From Uloborus plumipes (lineage: Eukaryota; Arthropoda; Arachnida; Araneae; Uloboridae), in NCBI GenBank assembly GCA_038373865.1, contig JAXGGA010003371.1:1-64000 (forward strand): a DNA stretch of 64,000 nucleotides. Direction: 5' to 3'. Every line of letters starts with the position of its first letter. Positions within the stretch are counted from its first letter, which is position 1. A model generated the notes under the pieces. The model did no database searches. It was not told the DNA's origin and was given only the letters and a program-made list of their open reading frames with translations. Below are positions 1-12,195 of this stretch, in pieces. Both the position numbers and the translations under genes were made by a program.

Positions 1-2938
1 ATTGAAAGCTGAAGACATCATGGGAAAGTTTTATAATGGTTTTATTGTAAGAAGAGGCTATTTAAGCAAATGCATCCCTTTGTAATGCTACTTTCAAGGG
101 GCTTTGTTCGCAGAATCCTTTTTCTAGTGGGATGATTAGGTAATATATTCAGCAAGTATTGGTCAAAATACATTCCCATCATTTACTGGGCTCCCGTCCC
201 CCTTTCCCTTTATGTGTCCATTCTTCCCACCCATCTTTATTTCTGCATTTAGTTAGTCTTTTTTCTTCATAGAAGTTGACTTAATTCCTCACTTTTTCTG
301 GAGAAAAATATATATTTGTTCAATAGTTCGTTAGTTTAGCGTCCGTATAATCTGGCCCCTGGGACACTAGCCCCGTCCGCCCCCATCTAGTAACGTCCCT
401 GATGAATAACATCAAGAAAAAAAATTATACAAGCACCCTTCAACAATGCGAATGTCCGAATGACTCAATAATGAATGATGTCATGCGCTCCCCCAACCTC
501 AGAGTGTTGGGCCCGAGGAGAAAGAGAGTAGAGTAGAGGAGAGAATCGCGATGGCCCCGGGCTGTCTTACGCCTTTTATTTAATGGGAGAAAATTAAAGC
601 TCTTAAGAGCTAATTTAATAAGTTATAAATATGTCAGAACAACTAGTGAATCTCATTGTTTCTCAAAGCAGTGCTAAGATTACATAAAACCTTAAGCTTT
701 CAAGTCCCAAGGTATTTAAATTATCATAGAGGGTCACAATTAATTCATTGGAACTTGAAATATATATGCCTAAGTATACGTACAGTGTACAACATTGTGA
801 ATGTCATAATTGTGAGGGGCTCGTGGGAGTTTCAAAATGAACATGATCAATATGTTACAGTTCGGTGATTAACAAGGATAAACCAAACTTGTAAATGAGC
901 CACTGGGAACACACTGAAAACTCAGGGTGCAGGGGGGATCAATTACCCCCCCCCCCCCGCTGAATTTGGAAAATTAATGTATTTACATGATTACATGGTT
1001 TTTGCCATTTTTTGGCAAATTTGGTTGTGCATACAATACTCCTTTTGCCCCCCTCCCCTGGAAAATTCAAAATGACGGTCCTGCTGAAAATGCAGTTTAA
1101 TAATTTTTATATCAAACATATTAATAGAGTTTTAACAATTAACCATAGCACATATTTCAAGGAAATAAAGTAATATTTTTTCAATAGAAATCATTTAAAA
1201 TAAAATCAAGGGTTTGTTAATTCGTTTCTACTGTTAAATATACAAAGTGAAATTGGCCAAATAAAAGATGAAACAATTGATATGAAAAAATGATAAATTG
1301 TATCAAAATAGAATCAGTAAAAAAACTTTTTTTTTACATACAACTCATACAGAAAACGTGAAACATTATATAGTTCTTTTGTTCCCTGTCTCGGAAAATA
1401 ATGTTGAGTAAAGTAAAATGTTGGTACATGTAAATAAACAAAAATGTGAGTTCCACTCAAGAATTTTTAAATCCACAACTGTTACATAAATTTGATTAAA
1501 TATGCAGAAATAAATTTGAAAATTCAAAGTTCAATGGGTGAAATTTTTAAGGTATTATAATAACAATGTTCTTGAAAAAATACACGCTCTCTATGGAGAA
1601 AACAATAATCCTCTCCCCTTTAGAGTTATGAATGTGTCAACAAATTTGTTGGATATTATGGGATTAAGGGGCAATGTAATCAAACTACAGCTGTACAAGA
1701 GTAAAAAATACACAACACTGGAATTTTCTAAGCAGCTACTGCTATTGGGTATAAAATAAATTTTTAGTCAGTATATGTGTTGTTTTTTCTGGGATACTCA
1801 TTTGACGGGAACGTAACAAAAAACACTGAAGCAGATTCACAACAACCGCGTGAATAAATTTTGATTTTGCAGTTCTCAGTGGCACTAAAATATATGTTTA
1901 ATTTCGTTTTTAAAGCTTGGTAACGTAACCACGGACACCAAAAGTAAAAAAAAAATATATATTGGCAATGTGTTGCCAATAAAGCTTTCTAAAAACTAAT
2001 TCAGCTAACTTTTCACTTTATGAAATAAAAACAACCTTGGATTATTGAGTATAAAAAGTTATACTCTAAATAATGATTATTACTAGTATCATTATGAATC
2101 ACTTCTCTTTGTATCACCTGTAAAATTTTTGCGATGTGTCACATTTCGTTAACTTCAACTTTTTAAAAGAAGTAGTAGAAGTTCTGTTACAGTGCCTAGA
2201 AGGAGTAGTGTGCCGAACGCCGTAGTTTTCCCCTGCTGATCGTGAGGTCAAAGTTGTGGAAATCCGCTAGAGGGCATTGCGGTCTGCTGCTCGGCTCGTT
2301 TTCTCAGAGTTTAACATTAGTAGGTGCGGGATTTCGCTTTAATTTCGTTCTGTGTTGCTGTTGTTTCACCGCAATTTTCGAAAATTTTACGAAGGAGCAT
2401 TGTCATGTTTTAATAAAGACTTTGAAATTTCAGATCAAGAGATAATTTGCTTCATTTAATTTCAGAGCAGGGTCCAAAAGTGAATACGAACCATGCAAAG
2501 AAAACTTTTCCCGTTTCAAAGCTCCCGAAGATGAGGGAAAACTTACAAAATGAAACTCTTTTACACATTTACTAAATTTAAATCGTGTTGTCGGCGCCTA
2601 CACCCCCCCCTGCTTCATCACTCTTCCTACAATAAATTGCTAGAATATCAAGATGACCGAAAGCTTTTCTATACAGCGAATCAAATGTGCGGACATAGCC
2701 ATGGATGTTAATGCAGACCCCCCCCCCTTTGCGGTGTTATGTAGCTTACTAAAAATGCTACCAGTGTTTTTTTTTTTTTTGCATAAAATGGAACATTTTA
2801 TGTACTGAAAATAAAAAGTTACTGATGTAGACTGCACCATGTCCCTATCCTCATCGGCATCCATACTTTAAATTTAGCTGCAATAAATAGATGGAAAATA
2901 TGGATGATGACCTATGGAATTTTTCCTTTACTGCAGCT
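1..2938. other. 5' flank of the ARB2A-like gene, no supported gene
   Basis: AT-rich non-coding DNA with short C/G homopolymer runs. Apart from the MITE at 923-1083 nothing is identifiable with confidence. A short open stretch at 1538-1759 is discussed among the rejected items. A segment at 2181-2216 recurs in inverted orientation at about 5519-5556, so both are probably pieces of one dispersed repeat. Confidence 0.5.
923..1083. mobile_element. hAT-type MITE, degraded copy
   Basis: About 160 bp with the same layout as the copies at 3108-3286 and 20934-21106: a CAGGG start, a G-run then a C-run, a central ATGTATTTACAT-type segment, a second C-run, then TGGAAAA and an AAATGACG-type end close to CCTG. 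The flanks share only TGAAAA, so the target duplication has decayed or the borders are slightly off. The oldest-looking of the three copies. Confidence 0.6.
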
Positions 2939-2946
2939 GCTTATAT

Positions 2947-3869
2947 TAAGGATCGACCGATGGCGATTGTAAGCCGATTGTTCAAAGATGGCCAATGTAC
3001 CCGTGCATCGGCCACATTAGCATCGGCCGCCGATGCCGATGGCAGTGGCCATCGGCAAAATGGGTAATGGCCGTTGGCAAAAAAGAAAAAAAAAGATTAT
3101 CAGAGATCAGGCCCGTCATTTAGGGGGGGGCAGGGGGGGGGGGTCAATTGCCCTCCCCCCCATGGCTTTGAGAAATCAATGTATCTACATATAAGTGGGC
3201 GTGGTTTTTAATGTTTTCCGATGAAATTGCATTGCGTTTGGACCCTTTGTCCCCCCCCCCTGGAAAAACTTGAAATGACGTCCCTGTCAGAGATTTAAAG
3301 AATTATTGATTCATTTCATTCTACTTCCTTTCAAAGAAACAAAAGAATTGTAATCATTAAAGCCTTGAATGATGAAAAAATTCAAGGATCTCCCACAAAT
3401 CCCCCTTATTCGCTCCCCCTTCTCAACAAAGATCGCTCGATTACTCGTTTGGCATTGAGTATCTCTTGGCAAAATTAAATTCCTAGTAAAGTTTCGCATC
3501 CAATCGAGCCCAGGTGCCTCCATTTTTTAGGGGAAGCTGAGCTTTAAAATGCTCTTGGTAATGGCATTCCGCCGATAGTGGTACCTAATGAACGAATGGA
3601 TGCCGGTTTTCGAGGAATGCACTAGGTTTGCAATATGGTTAGTTGCCAAAGCAGTTGTTGGAAGCAACAACAACAATGAAAAGAATTATAATTTTATTCA
3701 TTTATTTATTTTTGTATTTTATTTTATTTTTAAATTAAAAAAAACATCGGCTTTTGGTGTTTTTCACGGCCGATGGGCTGATCATTTTTTATAATCAACA
3801 TCGGCCGCTGATGCCGATGAAAAAAACATTGCACCATCGGCGCCGATGCATCGGCCTGACCGAACCTTA
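2947..3869. mobile_element. Non-autonomous hAT element with CATCGG-rich ends
   Basis: A 923-bp unit bounded by imperfect inverted ends (TAAGGATCGACCGATGG on the left; the right end read in reverse begins TAAGGTTCGGTCAGGCCGATG). It is flanked by near-identical 8-bp repeats GCTTATAT and GCTAATAT (7 of 8). An 8-bp duplication is the hAT hallmark. The subterminal 80-100 bp are packed with CATCGG/CCGATG words, probably transposase-binding repeats (inference). No transposase frame is recognisable. A younger MITE sits inside at 3108-3286. Confidence 0.7.
3108..3286. mobile_element. hAT-type MITE with perfect 8-bp TSD, nested
   Basis: A 179-bp insertion flanked by perfect TCAGAGAT repeats (3100-3107 and 3287-3294). 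Ends are CAGGCCCGTCATTTA and, in reverse, CAGGGACGTCATTTC. The interior has G- and C-runs around a conserved centre shared with 20934-21106. It lies inside the 2947-3869 element and is therefore younger. Confidence 0.85.
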
Positions 3870-4129
3870 GCTAATATGCATTCCTTTACTGCAGATGGTT
3901 AAGCTATGGATGCCTCCAAGCATAACGGCTCGTACAGGGAGGCGACTGCCCTCTCACTTTCCAGAGTTTAAAGTTAATAATCGACTGCAAAATAAATATC
4001 GATACATTTCACGAATATAAAAAACAAAAATTCCAAGAAATGGACCTTCTTCATATTATTGCGTAGTCATGTAATTGCGCGGCAATCGACTGCTGGTCTT
4101 GATCGAAAAAGAGCGCTCTCTTTTTTTTT

Positions 4130-4337
4130 TAATCAAGACCAGTAGTCGAGCAAACCCCTAGTCTAGTACTCCTAAAGGTATCTATTCACTTAGAGGACTT
4201 TGTGACCACGAGCTTTTTCGTTAACGTCCTCCAGTAACTATTAGTGAAGACGGCGGATCTTTGCTTGGTTGGAATCGAACCCGGGACCCACCAGTTAAGA
4301 GTCTGATGCTTTAACGTTCGTGCCACTACGGCCCCAG
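4130..4337 (-). mobile_element. tRNA-Lys-derived SINE
   Basis: Read on the minus strand, the first ~75 bases resemble tRNA-Lys(CTT): a block GCATCAGACTCTTAAC whose anticodon CTT is complementary to 4297-4299, followed by a B-box-like GGTTCGATTCC (complement of 4271-4281). The body (GACGGCGGATCTTTG, GTGACCACGAGC, GAGGACTTTG on the plus strand) recurs at 33225-33435 and 34700-34920. The tRNA part cannot fold as a complete functional tRNA, so this is a SINE head. Its 3' side adjoins a hairpin at about 4086-4150. Confidence 0.65.
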
Positions 4338-4339
4338 CT

Positions 4340-6861
4340 TTTCCATACTGCAGATCCTAATAAACAGATGGTTTACCTAAGTGTACCCCCCCCCCCCACC
4401 CGCAAGAGTGGTAGGCACACCCCCTGAGTCCTCCTAAGTCAGGAAGAGCTCGAATAGTCCACGGTGCATTGCATTGTCACTTGTAGAACCTAGGCATAGA
4501 TCAGAAGGGTAGGCGTGAAGTCTCCAGCTGTGTTTACCTGTGGTAACTGCTAGCGACCGGCCATTGGACTTTCGGCCAACCAAAATAACGAACACTTCAG
4601 ATATTTCTAACTTTTCCGAGTGTAAAAATTTGTTTTGTTGTGGTGACTATGATTTACCTGTTTAAATTATTCAAAAATTACTGCTAATTCAAATCATTTA
4701 TGTGGTATGAGCAACTATGTGTTTATGTACTTTGTAAAATAAAAATTTTGTTTAATGCCGAGCAACAGTTTTAATGCCATCAGACTTCTACAGACGAACG
4801 AGCTTTCAAGTTATAGCTAAGTTGATGCTTAGATTTAAAAAAAAATCATTTCAATATTTTTTTTCTAAAACCTTTTCCAAGGAAAATATTTCTCTCCTTC
4901 CTCACATACGAATCAAAATCAAAGTATTCTTCTTTTTCTTTTTTACTCGTAAAATGAATAATTGATTTGTAAAGTTTTCAATTTTCTAGTGAATTTGAAA
5001 ATAGTCAGCTAATTTTTAAGCCATGTTATTGACTACAAGAAATTAGAAACAGTATAAGTAAATAAATAACCCGTAGTTATCCGAAAATAACTGATTTTAA
5101 TACATAGTTTCGTTGCTTTCATTATTTTTTTTTTCCAAAGCAAGATACACAAATTCGTGTTTCGAACATAATAATGTAAAATGCTAGGGCATGCTCTCTA
5201 ACAAAATGGTTTTACAGTTTGAAAAAATTACATTAATTTAAAAAAAATGCTTTAGTAGAGCTACTAATATTATTAAAAAGAATTCATGTAATGTTTGTGT
5301 GGCTTTAAAAAAATAAATGAACATGCGTGCAACATATCAAATTCATTCAACAATTCATCTTTTTCGTTTAAATTAGGTAAGTTCGTAAAACGCGGCTTTT
5401 TAATCACGAAATTAGCTTATTTTTCGCTGATTTAACACGAGACTGAATGTAAATCCAGACCGGTGAGCTGTGCGCAGCGCCATCTGGCGTTTTCCACCGA
5501 ACTGGCTTCACTTTTTCTCCCTCGAACGGCACACTACTCCTTCTAGGCACTATAGTTCTGTTTGTTTTGATTCCATTCGAATTCGAAAAAGATTCCAGCA
5601 CGTTGTTTGACAGTTCAATAAGTTAATTCGAAGTATGTATTATGGTTTTAATTTCATCCAATGTAAATCATAGAACATATTTCAGTATCATCGTTTACTG
5701 GATTTAAATTCCTTTCTCACTTAGTGGGAATGGTATCAGAATAAATAAATTTACTAAACGATGTGAAGACTTGCTTGTCAAAGAGTTTATTATTATTAAA
5801 GTAAAATATCAAATTAGAGTAGTTGTTTAAAGAAATGTTTAAGATTCTAGTTAAGGAAAAGTTGCATCCAAAATTTGACATTTTATTCCAGGTTTCCTAT
5901 TGAAGCCGAAATGGAATACATCCAAAAATTTACGTTTTGGTTTTAATGTTTAACCAAATTAAATACTAAAACTCAATTATTTACGGCCAATTCGCCGAGG
6001 GTGGGTGGGATATATCCAGACTTTGAACTAGCATTTTTCTATTTGCAAGTGAAAGCTATTGTGGAGGGAAGAACTTGATCAAAATTTTAAATTTTTTCGC
6101 GGTAATAAAAAAAAGAAGGGGGGGGGGTGAGCTGCCTTAAAAAAAATTTACAAAATGTCTGATAAATTCTGTTCTTAGCTAGGAAAGCATTGTCCCATCT
6201 TTTCTGTGCGTTTTGTTATTAATACTTAATGTTTGCGCTATGTATTGCACTTCATCATCAAACACAATATACTAAAGGCCTCCTAATGTTGCGAAACTTA
6301 AAATTTCGTTAATTTTAGATTCCATACGTTAGGTAGGATCAAAAATTTTTCTAAGAAAATTATAAATAAAACGAAATTATGCTTAACAAACATTTTTTTT
6401 ATTTGAATAATCTGATTAATATCTATCTGAAGATTGTAAAATCTTTCTTTTTTTGAATCTTTGTTTAAATATTCTTTTACAACTTGTGTTGTTGCATTCA
6501 AGGGTCTTCTAGTTGGATTGAATTCACACATTAAATCTGTGAATAGAAATGTTTTATCAAGTTTTCTTGGTAAAACATCACTCACGAAAAAATATTTATT
6601 CGTGGTTTTATCAGCAGCTTAGTTCTAATACTGTATCTCAGCAAGTATATTAAACTAGTTGTAAGGTGAACTTTACTCCTGTATTTCAGGATTCATGTAA
6701 AGATTTCGTGCAGTATATTTCAATCATCTTCTTATTTTATTTGATTTTTGTATAACACATACTTCAACAAGATTTGCATCACAAGTTCATGTTAATCAAA
6801 CAGTAAAATGAAATTTTAAAGCAATCTAAAAGGATTTTGTTGACTTTTTTTTAACTTTCAG
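4340..6861. other. Non-coding upstream region; promoter not located
   Basis: AT-rich sequence without a recognisable gene. Exon 1 of the ARB2A-like gene is preceded by a clean splice acceptor (6845-6861), so a 5' non-coding exon and the promoter should lie upstream, in this stretch or outside the window. I could not place them. A 95-codon minus-strand open frame at 6298-6585 has no similarity I recognise. Confidence 0.4.
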
Positions 6862-6929
6862 ATTGTAATCTTCAATCATTATGGCTTCAGTTCCAGTCAA
6901 GGAAGAAGGCAATGATGTTAGAGGTGTCT
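6862..6929 (+). CDS. ARB2A: ARB2A-like, exon with start codon
   Basis: First coding exon. A polypyrimidine tract and AG end at 6861; the ATG at 6881 has A at -3 and G at +4; the donor is GTAAGT at 6930. It encodes 16 residues (MASVPVKEEGNDVRGV) plus one base, so 6862-6880 is 5' UTR. The product belongs to the ARB2A/FAM172A family, known in vertebrates as a nuclear cotranscriptional regulator connected with Argonaute and splicing factors. No signal peptide is visible in this start. An alternative start is the Met at 8586, in frame in the next exon. Confidence 0.8.
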
Positions 6930-7119
6930 GTAAGTTATCAAATTCTATATAATACTTGATTTTTTTTTATCAAAACTACCCAATATCCCCTCTTCCTATT
7001 ATTTTAATTAAAGAGTTTATTTTTTGTGACATTTTCTTAAGTTTTTGTTAAAGGAAAGTTTAAGTTTAGAGGGGGGTTTTTTTGTTGAAAAATTAGCATT
7101 TCATTTTGATCTTAAGCAA

Positions 7120-7578
7120 TAATAAAATAATTTTGGAAAAAAATAGAACCGACTTCAGTTAGAAATTGCACTAAAAAGAAAAAAATAATATTTTTCTTTG
7201 AACACCATCGAAACTACTTTTAAACATAAGTTTTGAAGTCGGCGCAACAACAATGTATAGAATCATACGCAACTACAATTCAACTACATAAATTTTAATG
7301 GATCCAGGCTCTTTAAGAGCATTTGCATACATTTCATTCATTACCACACATTCGTGTAATGGTACAAATAGTTTGCTTTTAATTTTCAATGGTTTTTCTG
7401 AAAAATGTTGGCAAAATATGGTTAAATATCATTTTACCCATCTTTTTTGCGCCGACTTCAAAACTTATGTTTAAAAGTAGTTTCGATGGTGTTCAAAAAA
7501 AAAAAATATTTTTTACTTTTTAGAGCAATTTCTAACTGAAGTCGGTTCTATTTTTTTTTTTCAAAATTATTTTATTCT
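7120..7578. repeat. Foldback repeat, ~130-bp arms
   Basis: Arms at about 7120-7247 and 7448-7578 are inverted copies of each other (blocks ATAGAACCGACTTCAGTTAG, ACACCATCGAAACTAC and TTTTGAAGTCGGCGCAA), separated by about 200 bp. It lies in intron 1, so the pre-mRNA can form a long hairpin. The class is uncertain: a foldback MITE or two head-to-head repeat copies. Confidence 0.75.
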
Positions 7579-8034
7579 TTTTAGTGTAAGTGTACTTATG
7601 AAATAAAGTAATGTTTCCATTACGAAACTTCACCTAATTTTCTTAAGTAAATGCTCCATAAAATAAACTGAAAAAAAAAAGGAAGAAATTATCAACGCGT
7701 CTAAAATTTTAAACTATTGACAGTAAAAAATAATCTTTGTTATTCTCTGGTATTTATTTATTTGTGTACTAGCTTAATCAAAGCCATTTAAATATCAACG
7801 GCTTTTCAACTAATTTATATTTTAAAGTAATTCTAGTTTCTCGTTGTTCTTAAGATTTTAACACATACTACGTACGTTCCCGCTAATGAGTTTCATGTTT
7901 GATATAGTTAAGCCTTCATGTAAAATTCTCATCATCATTATTATTACAGTTTCATATCAACCACTTTTGTAATAATGGATTTCATATTTAATCATTTAGG
8001 ACAAATCGCTTTAAATTCGACTACTTATTAACTT

Positions 8035-8372
8035 CATACTCACTCCAGAGAAGCCTTGGTTCAAAATTTTTATCATGATTACTATTAATATTGGTGTTGT
8101 GAGGCAACAAAATTTTTGCAACAATGGATTAAAAATTTAATCCATTAATGGGGAAATGACATGAAATTTACTGTTTTCCTTAATAACTTTTTTTCTAGTG
8201 AACAAATATCGTCATATGAGTACATGGTACCTAAGTTACACCATCTCCTATCGATTAAAAATAGAATCGTCCAAATCGGTTCAGTAGATTAGATGTTATG
8301 TGCGAACAAACAAAAAAAAAACATACGCTTTGAATTGATAACCTCCTCCTTTGTTGAAGTCGGTTAAAAATC
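8035..8372 (+). mobile_element. RTE-type LINE or SINE 3' end
   Basis: Ends with AACCTCCTCCTTTGTTGAAG then TCGGTTAAAAA, a terminus I recognise from RTE-like retroposons of many arthropods. It is preceded by CAAATCGGTTCAGTAGAT, a phrase typical of such tails. The part 8035-8175 matches, in inverted orientation, about 42880-43015 (shared GAACCAAGGCTTCTCTGGAG-type sequence). The 5' border is unclear. Confidence 0.5.
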
Positions 8373-8583
8373 TAACCATTCAGACTTGTGGAAAATGTTC
8401 AGTTTTTTTTCAAAAATAAAAATGCCATTATGATTGAAATTTTAGAATTGAATTCTAGAACACTGATGTTCAAATGACTATTAATTGTTTCATATTATTG
8501 CTGACTTTTTGTTAAATTAATTAGAAGCAATAGAAGCTCACAATTTTTCTGTAATAATTCACCATGTTTTTTGTCCATTGCAG

Positions 8584-8667
8584 CTATGGAAGAAACAGTT
8601 GATGATGAAGAGGATGAACCAAAATTTCCTAAAACTCTTGAAGAATTTGGTTATCATTTTGTTGATG
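8584..8667 (+). CDS. ARB2A: ARB2A-like, exon 2
   Basis: Encodes residues 17-44 plus one base: an acidic linker (EETVDDEEDEPKFP) followed by TLEEFGYHFVD, the start of the conserved Arb2 N-terminal region. The acceptor TTGCAG ends at 8583 and the donor GTAAGT begins at 8668. The phase matches its neighbours (one base carried in, one carried out), which supports the exon model. Intron 1 is 1654 bp. Confidence 0.9.
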
Positions 8668-9746
8668 GTAAGTTTTTTAAATTTTTTTTTCATTTAGGGT
8701 TGGTTAGGGTAGGTGGGCCCCCTTTTTAGAACAGTTCGTTTTTAAAGCCTTATACAACAGCTTTAAAGCAAAAAAAGTTTAGAACTAGTTGACTTGTTTT
8801 ATCTTGGACATTATTAATAAACATAAATTCAACATTATTTTCTAAAAAAATGTTTTAAATGTTTTTAACTATTGTATTCTTTAAAAAATAACGTGGGTGT
8901 CCCACGTCATTTAGGACGTTTATAGGAAGGGGTAAGTGGGCCACACTTCATTTATTTATATTTAAAGGGAGCATATTTAAAAAAGGGGTTTGCATGTCCT
9001 ACCTGATAAAGTATGCAACATCTTAGTAGGAAATACTTTTTTGTAAATGTATCCGTTAACGAGATATGTACTTACTACATTTAAATGTGTATGACAGAAA
9101 ATTATAAAGCAGAATACAAAACTCCTAAAATGTATGTAAACCATTCCATGTAAGAGTTTTAAGCCGAAAAAAATTGAAAAAAAATTGTTAAAAAGAATTT
9201 GGGCATAAATGAGTTAATATCTCCTCTGACCTCCCCCAGAATGAGACTTTAGTACAGAATAAGAAATGGAAATTGCTACGATAGATTAATATTTGCCCAC
9301 TTGGCATTTGTTTGTAAATTTAGCAGTAAATTTCTTATTTAGTTTTAAATGTAAAACTAATAAATATAAAATTTAAATTTTCTGTATGAACACGCTGTAG
9401 TAACCAAGGCTCCAAATTAACTGGTTGACTAGTTTTAGACCACAAAAACATCCATTGGACAATTTTAGTGGTTCTTGGCACCAGTAGTGTTTCACCACAA
9501 ATACTGCAGAATTGGCAAACTTCCAGGTCAGTCGAGTCTATCTGCATGAGGGGAAATAAGTAAAAAAAAAATGATTCTCGTGTTTGTTCATTTTAATATG
9601 ATTCTGCCTAATTTAGAGGCTCACCCAAAGCTCTAAAAGCCGGCTTCTCTAAAAACGAATGGATACATCCATTTCTGGCTGTAAATCGAATGTTAGGCTT
9701 TCCATTTTATGTGTGGTCAAACAGTAAAGTAATATTTTATTCCTGT

Positions 9747-10000
9747 CAGGGACCGCGTTAAGGATTTTAAGTTGATAGCCAGTAAATTAGCAAAATTTCA
9801 AAAGTCTTAGCCAAACTTCAAGAGTTTTAGTCAAAGAATTTTAATTGTTTGTTTTTTTATGTAATCAGTGTATTTTTCCCCCAAGTGAAAATTTCTGACA
9901 ATTTTCCGTTCACCAATACTTTAGCCAAATCAGATTTTTTTCGCCGAATTTTCTATTTTATCGCATTTGGCGAGGTGGCGAACGCTTAGCGCGGTCCCTG
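9747..10000. mobile_element. hAT-like MITE, 254 bp
   Basis: Inverted ends CAGGGACCGCGTTAAG and (reverse of the right end) CAGGGACCGCGCTAAG. Interior repeats words such as AAATTTCAAAAG and TTTTAGTCAAAG. An 8-bp duplication is not clear (only CCTGT shared). A related interior occurs at about 32255-32345. Confidence 0.65.
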
Positions 10001-10519
10001 CCTGTTTTCCATTAAAAAATTAAAAGTGTCATAATATTTTGAAACTCTCGAGAAAATGTTGAAACTATTATTTAATGTTTTTACAAGTCGCCTTTACAAA
10101 TCAACATGTTAATTTTCAGACAACTAATTGTTTGGCCAGCATACCTCCCCCCGCCCCCAATAAATAATAGCAATTAGATTCAGTTGGCTAAATTTCCCAA
10201 ATAAAATACAGGAAAATGCATGCTGCTCCCTTCCTTTGAAATCAAATACAGAAAAAGTGGTATTTAATTGTACAGAAAGGATAATCATAGAAATTCGCTC
10301 TTCATGGAGGATTAGATTTACTATAAGATTGTAACTCCTTCCTTTTCATGTCGGATCACTTTGTATTGAATTATGTCAATTCTTCTTGCTTGCACTCTTT
10401 CTCTTTACGTTGATTGGGTGTTTCATGAAATGTCCTTATTTTTCTAGTTACGTTGATAATTATGGAAGTAAATGTTTGTATAAGCTTTTTATGTAAACCC
10501 ATTTATATGACTTTTGTAG

Positions 10520-10620
10520 ATAATGAATTGAGAAGTATAGCAACTAACGAGAAATTCAAATTTGAAGCAAAACCACATGATCATGTGTATAATCAAAAAC
10601 GTTACGAAGCACTCGGTGAT
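10520..10620 (+). CDS. ARB2A: ARB2A-like, exon 3
   Basis: Completes a split Asp and adds 33 residues (45-78), including LRSIATNEKFKFEA and HVYNQKRYEALGD. I recognise this as the family's region just before the hydrolase-like fold. Acceptor TTGTAG at 10514-10519, donor GTAAGT at 10621, ending in phase 0. Intron 2 is 1852 bp and contains the hAT-like MITE at 9747-10000. Confidence 0.92.
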
Positions 10621-11500
10621 GTAAGTACTTCTAATTTTTTTTTAATTTGATGATTGAATCTATCACTTAATCTCTTTTTTTGAAGATACTCTCCAATTTT
10701 GCCTTACACATTAGCTTAATTTTTATACATTTTGAACTTCGTTAAAATAGAGGTGTATCAGGTTCAGTATATTCTGGAATAATCTTCTACTACATTTTTA
10801 CAAGAAGGAACACTGTTCAGGAATATTATTTTATATATTTCTATTCAATTTCAAAATCTTAATTTTCTTTATAACAGATGAAGTTCAAATTGGAGTTCTC
10901 TGACAGAATTTTTTTTTTAAGATTGAAGTACGTATACATTGAATATCTCATCATTTAAGATCCTGAACTGCATAACGATAGGATTTTACTAAAATGTAAT
11001 ACGAAACAGGTTGAAAGAATAACTTATTTAAAGGTTTAAACTTTATAATGATATAAAGATGTAAAAATCGAATTTTTGAACCTTAAGGGTTAATCTAGTC
11101 ATAGTATATAAGATTCAGAAGATTTTTTTTTTTTTTTGTCCCAAAAATAGAAATAATGGTCTGATGAAGTTCAATAATTTTATGGGGCTTTGTGTCAAAT
11201 CAAGTTTTCAGAATGGATTTTTTACTTTTTTCTTAATGAGGAGAGTCCAAAAGGGTCCAACATTTTAAAATATGGTTTTTTGAAGCATTTTCTTGTAATC
11301 AAGCTTCCATAAATATGGTTGCTTGATGAGTTATGTGGGAAATTAGTTGATTGTTATTACAATGTTCTCATTAAGTTAAATAATTTACTTTTAATTTAAA
11401 GCATAGGTCTGGTAAGTTACTTGCGCTGTGAAGGATTGACGAAGCTTTTACTGATTTATTCATTAAATGTAACAAAAATTATATTTTTGTTTTTTTCCAG

Positions 11501-11563
11501 GCTGTTACTCAATATGTCTATGACTATATGGAGAAAATTCATGTAAGGAAAATAGCTGTACCT
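11501..11563 (+). CDS. ARB2A: ARB2A-like, exon 4
   Basis: A 63-bp exon of 21 whole codons (residues 79-99), AVTQYVYDYMEKIHVRKIAV and a final Pro, matching the helix before the first strand of the Arb2 domain. Acceptor with a long pyrimidine tract ending CCAG at 11500; donor GTAAGT at 11564. The 6.6-kb intron that follows holds the nested LINE/hAT stack. Confidence 0.92.
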
Positions 11564-12195
11564 GTAAGTTTTCAGTTATTTTTATGAATAAGAAATACAA
11601 TGAACTAACTATGCAACTTTTTCATTTATACCATAATTTTCAGTGGTTCCGGCGCATTCCATAATAAAATACATTCGACTCTCTTTGTCTCGAAGTACGA
11701 GGGACCAGGAAAAATATTCAATCTAACCAAAGTTCGAGACACGGAAAATTTAAAATTTTTATGAGGCATTGGTAGTGGTTATTAGAAAAACACAACCCAC
11801 AAATGCACAGAAAAGAACGAAAACTTTTAATTTCTTCTTCAGAGATAAAAGTTAATCTACAATTTGAAGTCATCACAGTATCAATTTAGCACTGTATGCA
11901 GCACATCTATTTAAGTTTACCTCCCCCCCCCCCCCACCCTGTCAATCCTTTGTTCACATCGAACTTGGAAAGTAGATCTTCAGCCAAATTATGTTGCTGA
12001 TTGCTGTTTCAATTTTTGAAGAAGAAAGAAAACAATTCTCAGGTTTCTCTCAGACTTGTTCATTGTTTACATTTTTTTTTTTTTTTTTTGTCGTGTGTAT
12101 GACTTAGCCGAACTAAATAACTCCATGGATCCTTATAACTGCTTTTGCGATTTGTTGGATGTTATCGTCATAAAGGTCTACAAGTGACGGCAATA

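Noticed and set aside
1538..1759. 73-codon open stretch with a PLPFRVMNVSTNLL segment faintly like an ELMO-domain fragment
   Set aside because: Starts at a non-ATG codon, lacks clear splice sites, and the resemblance is too short and weak.
4255..4337. Possible functional tRNA-Lys gene on the minus strand
   Set aside because: Acceptor and D arms do not pair and the body matches other dispersed copies; it is a SINE head.
2181..5556. Inverted similarity between 2181-2216 and 5519-5556 taken as ends of one large transposon
   Set aside because: The similarity does not continue to defined termini or target duplications; more likely two copies of a dispersed repeat.
6298..6585. 95-codon minus-strand frame upstream of ARB2A
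   Set aside because: AT-rich, no recognisable domain, no supporting splice or start context; probably chance or an old repeat.
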